A stretch of 64,000 nucleotides of DNA from Sabellastarte sp. h YS-2021 (taxonomy: Eukaryota > Annelida > Polychaeta > Sabellida > Sabellidae). The notes below the pieces were generated by a model. That model was given only the letters and a program-made list of their open reading frames with translations. It ran no database searches and was not told the DNA's origin. Positions 1 through 11,779 of the stretch are shown piece after piece. The stretch's first letter is position 1, and every line of letters begins with the position of its first letter. The position numbers were made by a program, and so were the translations under genes. Location of the stretch: NCBI GenBank assembly GCA_964017235.1, contig OZ024928.1, forward strand, positions 87,725,566 through 87,789,565, written 5' to 3'.

Positions 1-915
1 TTCAAGATACAAGTATTTTTGCGATTTTTGCGAAAAATTCGAAAATTCAAAATGGCCGCCATTATTGGCAAGTGAAATATTCGTTGAAACTTGTAAAGGA
101 TAGTCTTCACAGATACCCTATGGGTCAAAAATTTTGCCAAATTCATGCACTCTGGCACGGTTTTCGAGATACAAGTATTTTTGTGTTTTGCGAATTTTTG
201 GCAAGTGAAATATTCATTGAAACTTGTAAAGGATAGTCTTCACAGATACCCTGTGGGTCAAAAATTTTGCTGAAATCGCTCTTGCACGGTTTTTGAGATA
301 AAAGCATTTTTGTGTTTTGCGGCAGAGGTATCAGCAGAGGTATCCTGCAGGGCAAAAAATTTGAAATATCAAAATGGAAAGGCTAGTCTTCACGGATACC
401 CTGTGGGTCAAAAATTTTGCCAAATTCACGCACTCTGGCATGGTTTTCGAGATACAAGTATTTTTGTGTTTTGCGATTTTTGAGAAAAATTCGAAAATTC
501 AAAATGGCCGCCATTCTTGGCAAGTGAAATATTCGTTGAAACTTGTAAAGGATAGTCTTCACAGATACCCTATGGGTCAAAAAATTTGCCAAATTCATGC
601 ACTCTGGCACGGTTTTCGAGATACAAGTATTTTTGTGTTTTGCAAAAAATTCGAAAATTCAAAATGGCCGCCATTTTTGGCAAGTGAAATATTCATTGAA
701 ACTTGTAAAGGATAGTCTTCACAGATACCCTGTGGGTCAAAAATTTTGCCGAAATCGCTCTTGCACGGTTTTTGAGATAAAAGCATTTTTGTGTTTTACG
801 GCAGAGGTAGAGGTATCAGCAGAGGTATCCTGTGGGTCGAAAAATTTGAAAAATCAAAATGGAAAGGCTAGTCTTCACGGATACCCTGTGGGTCAAAAAA
901 TTTTACCAAAATCCC
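1..915. repeat. Trimeric higher-order tandem repeat, ~150-bp subunits
   Basis: Subunits are marked by GAGATACAAG or GAGATAAAAG near 5, 168, 297, 451, 620 and 776. Neighbouring subunits are 129-169 bp apart and differ, but every third one matches best, giving a higher-order period of about 450 bp repeated about twice. Each unit holds GGATAGTCTTCAC, GATACCCTGTGGGTC and AAAATGGCCGCC. The short ORFs here, on both strands, are by-products of the repeat. The array lies downstream of the last visible UBAP1-like exon, so it is probably intronic to that gene. Confidence 0.85.
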
Positions 916-1447
916 ACTAGTAAATTTTTTATTTTATGAAGAAAATGGTTCCACAAAGTACTCATATATCACTTTGTATTGTTCTATATGTGTACCTTAT
1001 GAATCTATATTTCCAATTTTGTGTTTGCATATTTTCTCAAAAATTCAAAAATTAAATATGACCCCATTTTTGGAGAGGAGAAATTTTTGGGAAAATTGGA
1101 GAAATTAGTTTGTTCAGATACCCTTTGGATCAAAAATTTCGACGAAATCGCTCTACCTCACACGGTTAAGGAGATACAAGCAGTTTTGTGTTTTACTTGT
1201 TAAGAAAATTGTTAATGCTTAATTAATCACCAATAACTCAGTCATTTCTTAACCTATCCCTGCCAAAATTTAATGTCGCCCAGATATTTATATAAGGAAG
1301 GTATTTCCTAAATTTCAGGTGGATAGATAAAATGCTTCGTAAGTTACCATCCGAACAAGGACGCCCTTCCAAAAAACATATTTTTGGTCATGTGACCTCT
1401 CTGATTGGTAAAAATGTCATCGCAGCATATTCAGAAAAATTTCCCAG
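916..1447. other. Non-coding stretch with one decayed repeat unit
   Basis: A divergent single unit related to the 1-915 array sits at about 1021-1201 (GATACCCTTTGGATC, then GGAGATACAAGC). The rest shows no coding signal on either strand. If the UBAP1-like gene continues to the left, all of this is intron. Confidence 0.5.
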
Positions 1448-1690
1448 GGCTACTGCATACACCTGCCAAATATGAAAAGAATCCGCCTTATGGATGCGAA
1501 GCTATGGCGAAAACAAAATGTGGATCTGGTGGAGTCGCTTCTCCCATATACAAACATATATCGTAACCTACATGTGGTACACTCCGAGAAGGAATTTTTT
1601 AAGTATTGGTCAGTTTTAATACATACAGATTATAGAAGCTTCTTAAAGAGTGATTTATCTACAAATAACACACAAATACATATAGTCTAA
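1448..1690 (+). CDS. Hypothetical 3'-terminal ORF followed by poly(A) signals
   Basis: An open frame runs in phase from the AG at 1446-1447 through an ATG at 1472 to a stop at 1688-1690. The peptide (LMDAKLWRK, then YTNIYRNLHVV, then DYRSFLKSDLS) has ordinary protein composition, but I do not recognise it. About 120 bp downstream lie two overlapping AATAAA signals (1814-1823), followed by an A-rich stretch. This could be the last exon of a plus-strand gene or a retrocopy fragment. A second frame is also open for about 50 codons across the same DNA, which weakens the case. No upstream exon was found. Confidence 0.3.
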   Translation, partial: GYCIHLPNMKRIRLMDAKLWRKQNVDLVESLLPYTNIYRNLHVVHSEKEFFKYWSVLIHTDYRSFLKSDLSTNNTQIHIV

Positions 1691-1928
1691 TCTCATTTGC
1701 TGCACATTTAGTCTTTTTATACATTCCTTTTTCCTGTGTTGTTTTCTTCCTGTGCTGTGTTCAACTGGAAGTATTATTGTACATGTTTAAATGATTATTA
1801 TGCAAACTTAATGAATAAATAAACTTTAAAAAGACATTTTCCCACAAGTACAAAAAGAAATCTAGAATTTTGGGTGATGATTTGGGAACTTAAGTGATTA
1901 TAAAACTCTTACATAGAGACATACTTAC

Positions 1929-4760
1929 AAAGTTATCACATGTTTTGACTGTTGTGGCAGTAGTTCTGGTTTTTAACACAGATGCGGAGGGTGAAGTAGT
2001 ATTTACTGTTGTTTTAACAGGTAGTTCTTTATTAGGGGTATTCTCTAAAGAAGCTAGATCTGGAGTACTTTTGGCACCTCTCAGACGAGGGGTTTCTGGT
2101 AGTGTTGGCGTATGGCTTCGAGAATTAGCCTGGGATTTAGAGCCAGATGTATTAATAGTATCTCTGTTCTGGTAAGTCACATTAACATATCCATTGGGAA
2201 AAGTGTTTGACGTACTATATAAAACACCATCCATGGAAGGGTTATGGCTGCTTGAAATATTGGTACCATTACTGTTCTTCTGTAAAAATTCCCTCCATAT
2301 TTCATACTGGTTCATATTATTCACTGGCTGGTGGTTTGTACTAACAATCTGATGACTCTGTGGTGCTTTGTTATTTAAAATAGTACTACTGTTACTATAC
2401 ACACTATTAGACGAGGTTAGACTTGCACTTCCAGTAGCAGTCTGTCCATTTGACAATGCTCCATATGTTGCACTACTTACATTATTATAGGAAACTGAAC
2501 TAGGGAAAGAATTTACACCAGTTTTTGTTGGTGGTGGTGGTTGTATGAAGGTATTACAGCTGGAAACAGGTATGTCTTGTGTTTGATGATTCATATGGCT
2601 AGTGTTACTGTTCATATACTCTACTGGGCCTGGCTTATAGCTCACTAAATTGGACTGTGTATTTATCCCAATGACTGCACTATTTTGTGGCATGGCATCA
2701 CTGTTATTAGGAAAACAGTGGTCTTTTGGTGGTACACTTCCACTATGTTTAGGCTCCTGTAATACTGATCCAGTGAGACAGTTATCAGCTTCTAACTGTG
2801 TGCCTTTGGCTTGTGATCCTGAACCATTTAACTGTTGTGGAGCCTTGTCTTTGACAAAGTTTTTGCTTTCAACTGAGATGTGTACATTCTGTAGAACCTG
2901 GTCTAACTCCTTCATATCATCCAAAGTCTTCAGTTCAAGTCTATCAAATGGATCTAGTTCAGTTTCAAAGTCTTTGGGATCAAAGGAAGAATTCCTTCTG
3001 TGAGTATTTAAATGTCCATCAGCTTTCACAGCGGGTAGTGGCTGCAGGATACCTGTGCTAGCACCAATGTAAAATGGTTGATTCACTGGCACAAATGGAG
3101 CAGCTACTAACCCTTGTGAACTTGATGTAGCTGATGCTTCACTTGCATTAGAATACTGAACAATTTTGTCTTTTATATCTATCATTTCACTTTCTTTGCT
3201 CTCCCCAACTTCTAAAGAACCACCAGGAAAACAAGGTTCCACACATTCCTCGGACTCTGCTAGGTGATTCTCCTGAACATCTTTTGATTTTGAACTTGTT
3301 TTAGCTTCAGATTCTTCCAATAACGTCTTGGCTTCTACCTCTGCTGCTTCAGCAGCTAAACGTTCTTTTTCTTGTTCTTCTTTCAATCTTCTTTCTCTTT
3401 CATCAGTCCATGCCACTACACGTTCTTCAAGACTGAAGTCATACTGAATAAAAATAAACACAACTATATAATACTGTATTCATAATGAAACAATTTCTTT
3501 CTGCTTCAACATATAAACAGCTTGTCAGTTTCAAATGGCAATTATTTTAAGAGGGATCTCAGCTTTTGCTAAACATCAAATATGTGAGATACAGTAAAAG
3601 GTGCCAAGTGAAACACTATCAGGAAACATATTGTGGAGATATTTTGTTGGGTTTTTTTGCATTTTTTCCTGGTACATTAATGCCTACACACCAATACCCA
3701 CTGAACTTCTGCTGAGTAAAAATATCTTTAACCCCCTACTGAAAATACTGCATTTGGTTCCTCTTTAACAGAATTTACTTTATCTGATACCCATTAATGG
3801 CTTTTATATACAGATATATAGGAAGATTTTATTGAACAAAATTATATTAACTTCAAGCTGGTAATTTTGCAGAACATTTTTAAGTTCCAGATGTCTTTTA
3901 AAACATGTTGTTTTTTTCACATTTGCTAACTTTACAATTTATGTCATGAAGCATTTTACTCACATCAAGGAACAATACTTCTGTTGGATTGCCTATTTCA
4001 AATTTTGGTGGCAGAGTTACCTGAAATTCACAAGACTATTATTCAAACAAGATCATATTTTTGTTTGTACAGCATATCAAATTTTCACAAAGTAAGCTAC
4101 ACAAAATAAGATCATAAGCCAAGATATTAATAAATTCTTAATACAACATGTACCAACCCTATTTGTACCTTATATAGACAGTAAGGATATACCACTTTTT
4201 TCCTTATTTCTTACATGAAAGTTCTATCTTAATTCAGAAAGTTTAAAGAAAAAGTTACTTGTTAGCCTTACATAAATTGACTTTATTTTCAATTAATTAG
4301 AAAAAAAATGTGAAAAGGCAAACCTTAGGAGGAGGCCTAAAGCTGTCACTGATCTTCACTGGAACACCATCAATATAGACCGGTCCAAAAACTGTACAAT
4401 ATAAAGGACAAAGCATATCACCCCCTTTAAAATATAAGTTGCAATGGTGTGGATTCCAAATTATATTAATATCCATTAGTATTGGAAGTTTTAACCATAA
4501 AGCTACAGAAACTTATACTTTATCACAATGCTAATAATTTACCTGAAGATATGAACATTTAAAAAATTATTATGCATTAGTATACAGAGGTTATGCTGCA
4601 AAAAAGTGATACTTTATACTCATGTTAATAATTTTCTGAAAATATTATCCACAACAATTTGAATTTTAACAAATATATCACTGAGATACTTGTCCATGTT
4701 ACATAATATTTTCCCTGATAAATATTTCATTTGACATATCTTACCATTAAACCCTGCCAT
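1929..4760 (-). CDS. UBAP1: UBAP1-like ESCRT-I subunit, partial (C-terminus off window)
   Basis: UBAP1 is an ESCRT-I subunit that binds ubiquitinated cargo on endosomes. Four coding exons join cleanly: 4760-4745 (phase-1 end), 4391-4324, 4020-3964 and 3443-1929. All introns are GT-AG, and 552 codons are visible. Residues ~5-60 form the UMA domain that anchors UBAP1 to ESCRT-I (VYIDGVPVK, LPPKFEIG, YDFSLEERVVAW). A charged helix follows. At about 200-230 is the family box FDPKDFE..LDPFDRLELKTL, close to human UBAP1 as I remember it. The rest is Ser/Asn/Thr/Gln-rich linker, longer than in the human protein. The last exon ends at a perfect donor (GTAAGTAT) at 1928, so the C-terminal UBA solenoid must lie left of position 1. 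An in-frame Met in the exon-4 ORF (at 3461) is intronic; the ATG at 4760 has Kozak context GGCCATGG. Confidence 0.9.
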
Positions 4761-5148
4761 GGCCACCTTTATTCAGAAGAACTATGATAAAATAGAAGAA
4801 TTGTGCACATGTAAGAAACAGTTAAATTGGCTTTAGGCTGAATAGCGCTGTCAATACAGCATACATGTCATTTTACAAAGGGCAGCTCACTGGTAGAGGA
4901 GTGAAAGGTAGTAGGTCCAAGACTTGATGTACAGGTCACCAGATAACCTCATACAAATGTACTATTTTATCAGTTTCACAGTATTAAATAATTAAGTGGA
5001 CTGACTGCAATCACATTTCATGTGGCGGTAAAGCAGCTCTTGACTTTCATGTTCCTTTGCCTTCACACACAAACACAGAGGATATATCACTAATCTCAAA
5101 GATAAATGAGCAAAACAAGCTTTCACATGTTTGGTTATTCTAAAAACA
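4761..5148 (-). promoter_or_regulatory. 5' UTR piece and upstream flank of the UBAP1-like gene
   Basis: Just upstream of the ATG, the minus strand reads a pyrimidine-poor but plausible acceptor (TTTTATCATAG) ending at 4782. This suggests that only 4761-4781 is 5' UTR in this exon and that a further non-coding first exon lies upstream. No TATA box or CpG-rich promoter is evident before the repeat element starting at 5149. The transcription start is not located. Confidence 0.35.
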
Positions 5149-6560
5149 ACTAGATTGCACTGACTCGAAAAAACATATCCCCAGACAGGCCACCTCTCAC
5201 ACCACAGACATTCACTGAGTATTTTTTGTAACACCCATTTTGTGTGATTCACAATTATTATAAACCATTGTTTTTGGGGGGATTTTTTTTGGTCAAACCA
5301 TTTTTTTCCATTTTTGTTTCTGTCAATCTTCCTGCAATGATATGATTAATCATTTTAAAAATTATTTAAATGGTTTTTAGTGCTTTCTAAAATAGTATTC
5401 CAGCTAAACAGCTTAGATTTGCACATAATTTATATTAAAAAGTAGGGTAACTCAGTTTATGTTAATTTGGAAGTTATGAGCAAGATAAGACAAAAAACAG
5501 TAAAAATCTTTCTACAATCACTTTCCAAACAATCACTTATCACCTGACTGATCCTAATATTGACTGGGATGGGGTACATATAGAGTCATGTTTCTACCAA
5601 AAAGGTGATCCAAAAGGTATAGACTGGGTCCCTGTAGTAATATTAGAAACTTTAATGTGACCTTACAATTAAAACTATAGGGCTCAATTTTTCCATAAAG
5701 AAAGATCCCATATACAAGTTATATCCACTGTAGTTTGAGTCTGGTCAGATTTACCACTTCCAAGTTATAAGGCAAGATATGTGAAAAATGCAGAAAAAAA
5801 TTGTTCTTGGGCCTATTACAGGTTAAATGTCTCTTTAAAAGTCTTAATTTTACCTCATGTAAAAAGAACATAGTAATATATTCCCAGATGAGATTTCAAC
5901 TCTATCAGTCACATAGTATGACTGCTATAGGACTTAAAAGTGACAAAAGTCCATAAATTGGGTCTCTGTGGGCATTTAGAGAACTTAAGGTGACTTAAAA
6001 TTAAAGCTACAGACTTCCTACTTTCCACAAACAAAGATTACATTTACAAGTTATATCTGATACATTTTGAGAATTGTCCGACTTACCATATTTAAGTTAC
6101 AGGGCAAAAATATTTTTAAAGTGTCAAAAAAGGTCATTCGGGTGGATGTTTTGGTCCTCTTACACAGCTTGAATATCTATTTAACACCTTGATGTTTGGC
6201 ACATGTAAAAAAAACATATTAATATATTCCCAGATAAGATCTTAGCTCTATGAGTGACATAGTATGACAGCTATAGACCTTAAAATTAAAGCTACAGACT
6301 TTAATGAAGTCATATCCAATACAGTTTGAGTCTGGGAGACTTGTCAGACTTGCCATTTCCAAGTTATAGGGCAAAATATGTGAAAAATGTATAAACAAAT
6401 GTTTAAGTAGGGTCTTTATGGGCCTCAAACACAATTTTAACACCAACACAAAGTCTTAATTTTTGGCATATGTAAGAACAATACATTAGTCTGTTCCTAA
6501 GTAAAATTTGAGCCAGATTAGCAACATAGTTTTTGATTTCCATGTAAGGTTACAGAAATC
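5149..6560. mobile_element. Truncated ATATCCCCAGAC-ended array element
   Basis: It starts with AACTAGATTG followed by CATATCCCCAGACAGG, the same left end as the large element at 30516. Shared interior sequence follows (CAATCTTCCTGCAATGATA). Then come three or so decayed modules of about 300-340 bp containing CACATAGTATGAC, TTGAGTCTGG, CCAAGTTATA and GGGCAAAATATGTG, which match the modules at 37000-38500. The far hairpin end is missing, so the element is truncated near 6560. It lies 5' of the UBAP1-like gene. Confidence 0.7.
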
Positions 6561-6767
6561 ATGTCGTGCATAAGCCATTTCACACTTTTACAGTAAAAGA
6601 ATTTTTTAGCTTATAAATGTCATTTATTTTCACTGAACCATGTTTCAATGTTAAATGGGAATATAACATAATAGTTGTGGAAATATTTTGGTGAACACAT
6701 TTTTAGTTATTTGTATTTGAAGCCAATCTCCAGTTTTATGTGGAGCCGTGCCCCAGCTCTACATGCT

Positions 6768-6985
6768 ACTGCCTTGCTACCAATTAGCACTAGCTACCAA
6801 ATATCGCAAGGAAGAATTAGAATAGACCTAGCTATCTTTGTAAAAAGCACAATAATGTAGCAAATAAGGTAAAACTGTTTCCAAGCTGAATGGAACAAAC
6901 ACACCAAAACACTTTAAAGATATGAGGCTGTTACTGCCATATAAACATTTTATTTAGGGCGACACCTAATTGGTAGCAAGGCAGT
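6768..6985. repeat. Short inverted-repeat element (MITE-like)
   Basis: A perfect 20-bp inverted repeat, ACTGCCTTGCTACCAATTAG, has its left arm at 6768-6787 and its right arm at 6966-6985, about 180 bp apart. The interior is AT-rich and non-coding. Flanking similarity extends loosely beyond both arms (CATG and CTAC motifs), so the true ends may be a little outside. I found no clear target duplication. Confidence 0.6.
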
Positions 6986-7020
6986 GCTGTAGTAAACATG
7001 CACCACCATAACGCTGTGAA

Positions 7021-8273
7021 GTAGACCGAGTTTCTGTCCCGTCACGCATTGCTGTTGATATTTCTGACGGTACCCAGTGGCGAGGGACAGAGCTCACATG
7101 TACTTGTTTTCTGTGTAAATTTTGAACGGCATATTTGTATGCATATTACCACAAGTATAAAGTATTATAATACTATTATTTGTATTCTTTGAGGTATCTA
7201 TATTTGCCGTTCACTAATATTTAATGCCAATTAAACTGCCATGCATACCGTATTTTTCCAAAATATGGCCCGGGCGTTAATTATTTTCAAATGGCATCAG
7301 ACAAGGCGTTAAATTGAACCAGGTGCTTTTGAAATACAAAAACAGTGTTATAAATTGTAAACAGCGTGCTTGGTACTAGGTCTTAATTTGAACCAGGCGT
7401 TTATTTGAACATGGGCGTTATTTTGGAAATTTACGGTATATTTCAACCTATTTTTAAGGTATACGAGCATCTCGTGACCACGGCAGCTCGTGACCAACTA
7501 CTCGTACCCACAACTCATTCCCAAGATTTCTTTTTAAATATTGCAGGAAACCCCACCGACTTCTGTCTGCTCATGTTTTTTTTTTTCAATTTTGTATACA
7601 CATATTTTATTTTAAAATATTGCAGGAAAATCCACGGACTTCTGTTTCCTCGCGTTTTATTTTATTTTATAATACTTCTAGGAAGAGCTCTGGGAATTCC
7701 ATGACCTCACGTTTTCTAACTTGCATATTTTATCTCATAATATTGCTAGGCAACCCCCACGGAAGTACGAGAATTTGAAGTATTTGATCTCTAACTGAAC
7801 AGACGTTCTTACATAAAATACTTGCTCTTCAAGCAGCATTTCTATTTATTAAATATAAAATATTGTTAGAAAACCCCATGTTATTGGGTGATCTCATATT
7901 TCTTCATAAATTATATGAACTGCATATTCAAGTATTTATTCTTATAAAATGTTTGTGTACGAGTTGTGGGTAAGAGTTGTTGGTCACGAGATGCCGTGGT
8001 CACGAGTTGCATGTAAATCATTTTTAAATGTAAACAAACCCTTAACATTACATAGTTATCTACAAAAGAAATTCCTGGCTTGTAAAAGCAGTTTTGTTTA
8101 ACAACATATGTATTATAAACTGGACACAGCTATATAGACATAACAAGGACTTTTTAAAGTAAATGAAATAATTTCCCACAGTTCGAGATTTACACAGAAA
8201 ACAAGTACATGTGAGCTCTGTCCCTCGCCATTGCGTACCATCAGTATGGCGACGGGACAGAAACTCGGTCTAC
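7021..8273. mobile_element. Foldback element with nested inverted repeats
   Basis: The outer arms start GTAGACCGAGTTTCTGTCCC at 7021 and end with its reverse complement at 8273. After a divergent patch, a second arm block of about 42 bp is again identical (GGCGAGGGACAGAGCTCACA onward). Deeper inside is an independent inverted repeat (CTCGTGACCACGGCA near 7471, and its complement near 7990). The element is flanked by GCTGTGAA at 7013-7020 and GCTGTGAG at 8274-8281, a likely 8-bp target duplication with one mismatch. No transposase is encoded, so it is non-autonomous. An 8-bp duplication fits hAT- or P-like mobilisation. Confidence 0.8.
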
Positions 8274-8281
8274 GCTGTGAG

Positions 8282-8902
8282 GATATAATTGCAATTTAAT
8301 TCACTATCACTTTATGGTGAATAAAATAGTAATAATTAGGGCATTTTCACTGGAAAATGTCAATGTATATAAAGATAAAAATACATTGGCGATCATATGA
8401 TTTGGTGTTGCTGACGAACAACCAAAAATAGAAATGCAGGAGGTCTTTTTGAAGCTGTAGAACTAATTGGACAATCCTATTTTTAAAATAAAATAGCTAT
8501 TACATGATCTAACTATTAAAATCACAACAAAATTTAGAAAAAAATGGTATAATAAATCATTTAATAACTTCCAATTTAATAAAACGAAAAATATAAAAAC
8601 ACTTTTTTAATATCCATCATTTCCGTATTTACAAAATCCATATCCGTTTCCTTTATGGTGCATCATCTAAAACTATAAAATACCGAATATATAGATCCCT
8701 GAGCAACCTTTTTGCAGAGTTGACGGAATTTTTTTGCTAAGCCAATTAATGTGCATGATAAGTAATTTAACAAGCAACAGAAATATTGGTGGTGATGTAC
8801 AGGGGAACTTAAATTGATTTGGGTATTTTTGAAAATACCAACCAGAGAGAACAGCAGGGGGAGATGGCAACTAATAAGAAGACAGCAGAGTAGGAGGACT
8901 GA
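8282..8902. other. AT-rich non-coding stretch
   Basis: Nothing recognisable. Overlapping minus-strand ORFs at 8663-8914 are short, Leu/Ser-rich and without family motifs. The right edge abuts the transposon that starts at 8903. Confidence 0.4.
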
Positions 8903-11639
8903 CCCAGCAGGCACACACCTTGAAATATCATCGATTTAGAGTTGAAAACAGGTCCTGATGTTGAAATCCACATTATCAACTACTTAAGCTAAGTTAGTTT
9001 TCTGACATGAAAAAGTAGTGATATTTTGACCAGAAATCATGGTGATTTTTGGTTGAAAAATTGACACTGACACAATTTCAAAACTATTTCAAAGCCAGAT
9101 TTCTGACTGAAAAAAGTAGTGATACTTCATACAAAAATCAACAGTGAATCAAGTTAGGTTTTCCGACATGAAATCTTAGTCATGTTATTGAACAGAAAGC
9201 AGGTTGAATGTTGGGAAACAAATGACTAGTGATCGTTAATTGAAAATTCTTTTTCTAGAACTATTATTGCAATAGTTTTTCAATTTGTAGGTATTTGTAA
9301 AGCAAAGACTAATTTTCAGACTTAAAATTATAAAGATGATAAAGATTATGTGTGCATGTACTTATACATTTTTATCCATTCTCCTTATTAATTTATAGCA
9401 ACAACAAAACTGATGCACCCAAATATAATTTTTATAATTTATAATTATATTTTAATTAATGCAATTCCTGATAATTAAAAAAAAGCTTTGAAGTCAAACT
9501 TATCTTTAATAAGAAAAGATAATTCAAACTTATTCATCAAAACTTAGTAATTTGAATTTGTTTCTCAATGCTCCCATCCTCAAATAACTAGTTTTCAGTT
9601 TGCAACTTTACACTGAAAACTTCTCTACACAGACAACTTAAGCTATAACATTTTATCACACAGCAGTGAGCTAGGTCATGGGGGTTCCTGGTTTTTCTTA
9701 TCTGTACCCTGCTACACAGAACATTAAGCCTGTGACTAAAAGTAATTAGATAACACAGCAGGGGTGGAGGTGGGGCTTTACCCTTGTTCAATTGCATGCA
9801 TGGTGTTTACTTCTTCAGGTCTGTTTTTGTGGTCAGAACTGACAACTAATTAAGGTGGGGAGTAATGGGTGGAGTTATACAAATGTGGCTATTCTTGTGG
9901 GTTTTTTTCAGTTTGTGAGACACAAGCATCTGAACTGAGCATTGTGGCTTTGCTACTTGATTATAGCTTCTTAATAATTACAGTATAATTATAGCCAACC
10001 TAACAAAACATTTCAAAGAAAGTCATTGGATAAAATACTGAAGATATAAATAATGTCACAATTGTTTGTTTTTATAAAGAAAAAAGTATAAATTTATTTT
10101 AAAATTTCACAAAAAGAATTTCAATTGAAGACATTGAATATCACCGGTACTATTAGTGACATCAAAATGAATATCTAGTTGGAAAATATGGATTTACATA
10201 TCTTGAGCCGTTATATTTGAAAGCTAATGCAAAATTATGTGCCATTACAATGTCATCAGAAATAGAATATTGAATATATAATGATTCATAAAAACATGTC
10301 ATCTTGGAAAGAATTAATTACTTTGAAGTTGTATCCAAATTGTAAAATATGTACAGGGTTTGCAAAGTACCTCTAAAATATGGAGTCCAACGGACTACAT
10401 GACCTCCAAAAAATGGAGTCCCAATCATTTTTTTCCAAGTCCAGTCTTTGCGCAAGGGTTATCAAATGTTGGGTACCTTGTACCTTATGGCACATCAAAA
10501 ATGGGGTACCATTGAGAAAATCAGGTGCAAATAATATTTTTCTCCCTTATTTCTGGATACATTTAAATATATAGAAGCATTGTTCAATTTCCTTTCTACT
10601 GGAAATTAATATGTATCTGTCGATAAGTCATTTTTAAAAATATTTTTAAAAGCTGAACCCCAGACAACAAACTTCATTTTAGTGCAATAAGAGTGAAATT
10701 CGTTTTGTATGATTATTTTATTTAAGCCACAAATATGGTATTTATACTGTTTGAAAGAAAAATATTTGTACTGCCTGTTGCTTTTTGTTTGAGTTCCAGA
10801 GATATAGTTCTTTTGATAATTCCCTATTGAATATATGTTACAGCTTTTATTATTTTCCAAGGGACTTTCCGGGGTTAAATATCAAGCGTTTCCGAGATTA
10901 TTATAGTTCGTCTCCCACAAAAGTTCACCGTCCTGGCTTGTTGTTTCGATTGTTTCCGTGCAGAGATCAGGCTTACTTTCGATATATAACATTTTGAGTA
11001 GATTTGCTAGTGTATGACACCAGCACTCACTGGCTGTTTTGAAGGATCTCGTCATGCATGAAATCTCGCTTAACAATGGTGTACGTAAACAACTTGCCAG
11101 GAAATCACTGGAAACCATTTAATTTTAAAATATAAAGCTTATCTTCAGTGTTATATATATTGCGTGCATATCTACGCCTCCTGCCAACTGAAATTTGCTT
11201 CTAAAGCAGAAATATTTTCTACATAAAAATCGCGTCCCGACGGATGCACTGACAACTGAAATTCGCGTCCAAATCTGAAATACCGCGTGTTTAACATACT
11301 CAGACGGTGTAATCGCAAACCCTGATGTATATGGATAGTTATTGTATAATATCATTAAGAAGTATAATTATGACACACAAGCTACAATGATTCAAATAAA
11401 GAAGACAGTGTAAATGACCTGATTTCACCCATGGAATTCAACCCTATTTCATACATTGAATTCAACCTAAAATAGTTTCAACCAGATTTCACCCATTGAA
11501 TTCAACCTAATTTCAATGTTGGTTTCAACATGATTTCATTGGTTGGATTCAACCAAAAACGGTTTGCAAAATCTACACGTATTTCAACCAGATTTCTATG
11601 TTGGATTCAACCAAATTTCAAACTTGCGTGCCTGCTGGG
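8903..11639 (+). mobile_element. CCCAGCAGGCAC-ended DNA transposon, copy 1
   Basis: The left end is CCCAGCAGGCAC and the right end its exact complement GTGCCTGCTGGG. GA on both sides (8901-8902 and 11640-11641) suggests a 2-bp target duplication. The body aligns along its length with copy 2 at 17434-19480. The right subterminal region contains several short repeats of the type TTGGATTCAACC and CCCATTGAATTCAACC. No transposase ORF is present, so it is non-autonomous. It is interrupted by a younger element at 10354-11324. The superfamily is uncertain. Confidence 0.85.
10354..11324. mobile_element. CAGGGTTTGC-ended DNA transposon nested in copy 1
   Basis: The ends are CAGGGTTTGC and its complement GCAAACCCTG. 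ATGTA is duplicated on both sides (10349-10353 and 11325-11329). Copy 2 of the host transposon has the unoccupied site near 19255 (AAAATATGCATATGG), which proves the insertion. The 971-bp interior has no convincing protein. CAGGG termini are typical of hAT elements. A 5-bp rather than 8-bp duplication would suit a hAT5-like subgroup, but the class is inference. Confidence 0.88.
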
Positions 11640-11779
11640 GAAGAATCCTCTCACTGTTATTCTGGAGACAGAGAAGGCTGAGAGGCGAGAGACCCATACC
11701 AAGGAAGAGGCTGAACCAGATGAGGAGATGCTCCAAGACCTGACTTGATGGCTTCACATTAAGACAGGAAGTCTCCAAG

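Noticed and set aside
3444..3461. Met at 3461 as the start of the long minus-strand ORF
   Set aside because: The codons before YDFSLEERV are intron. A clear acceptor (TATTCAG) ends at 3444, and three upstream exons supply the UMA domain and a better ATG at 4760.
4992..5252. 86-aa minus-strand ORF upstream of the UBAP1-like gene
   Set aside because: It crosses the left border of a repeat element and has no recognisable motif.
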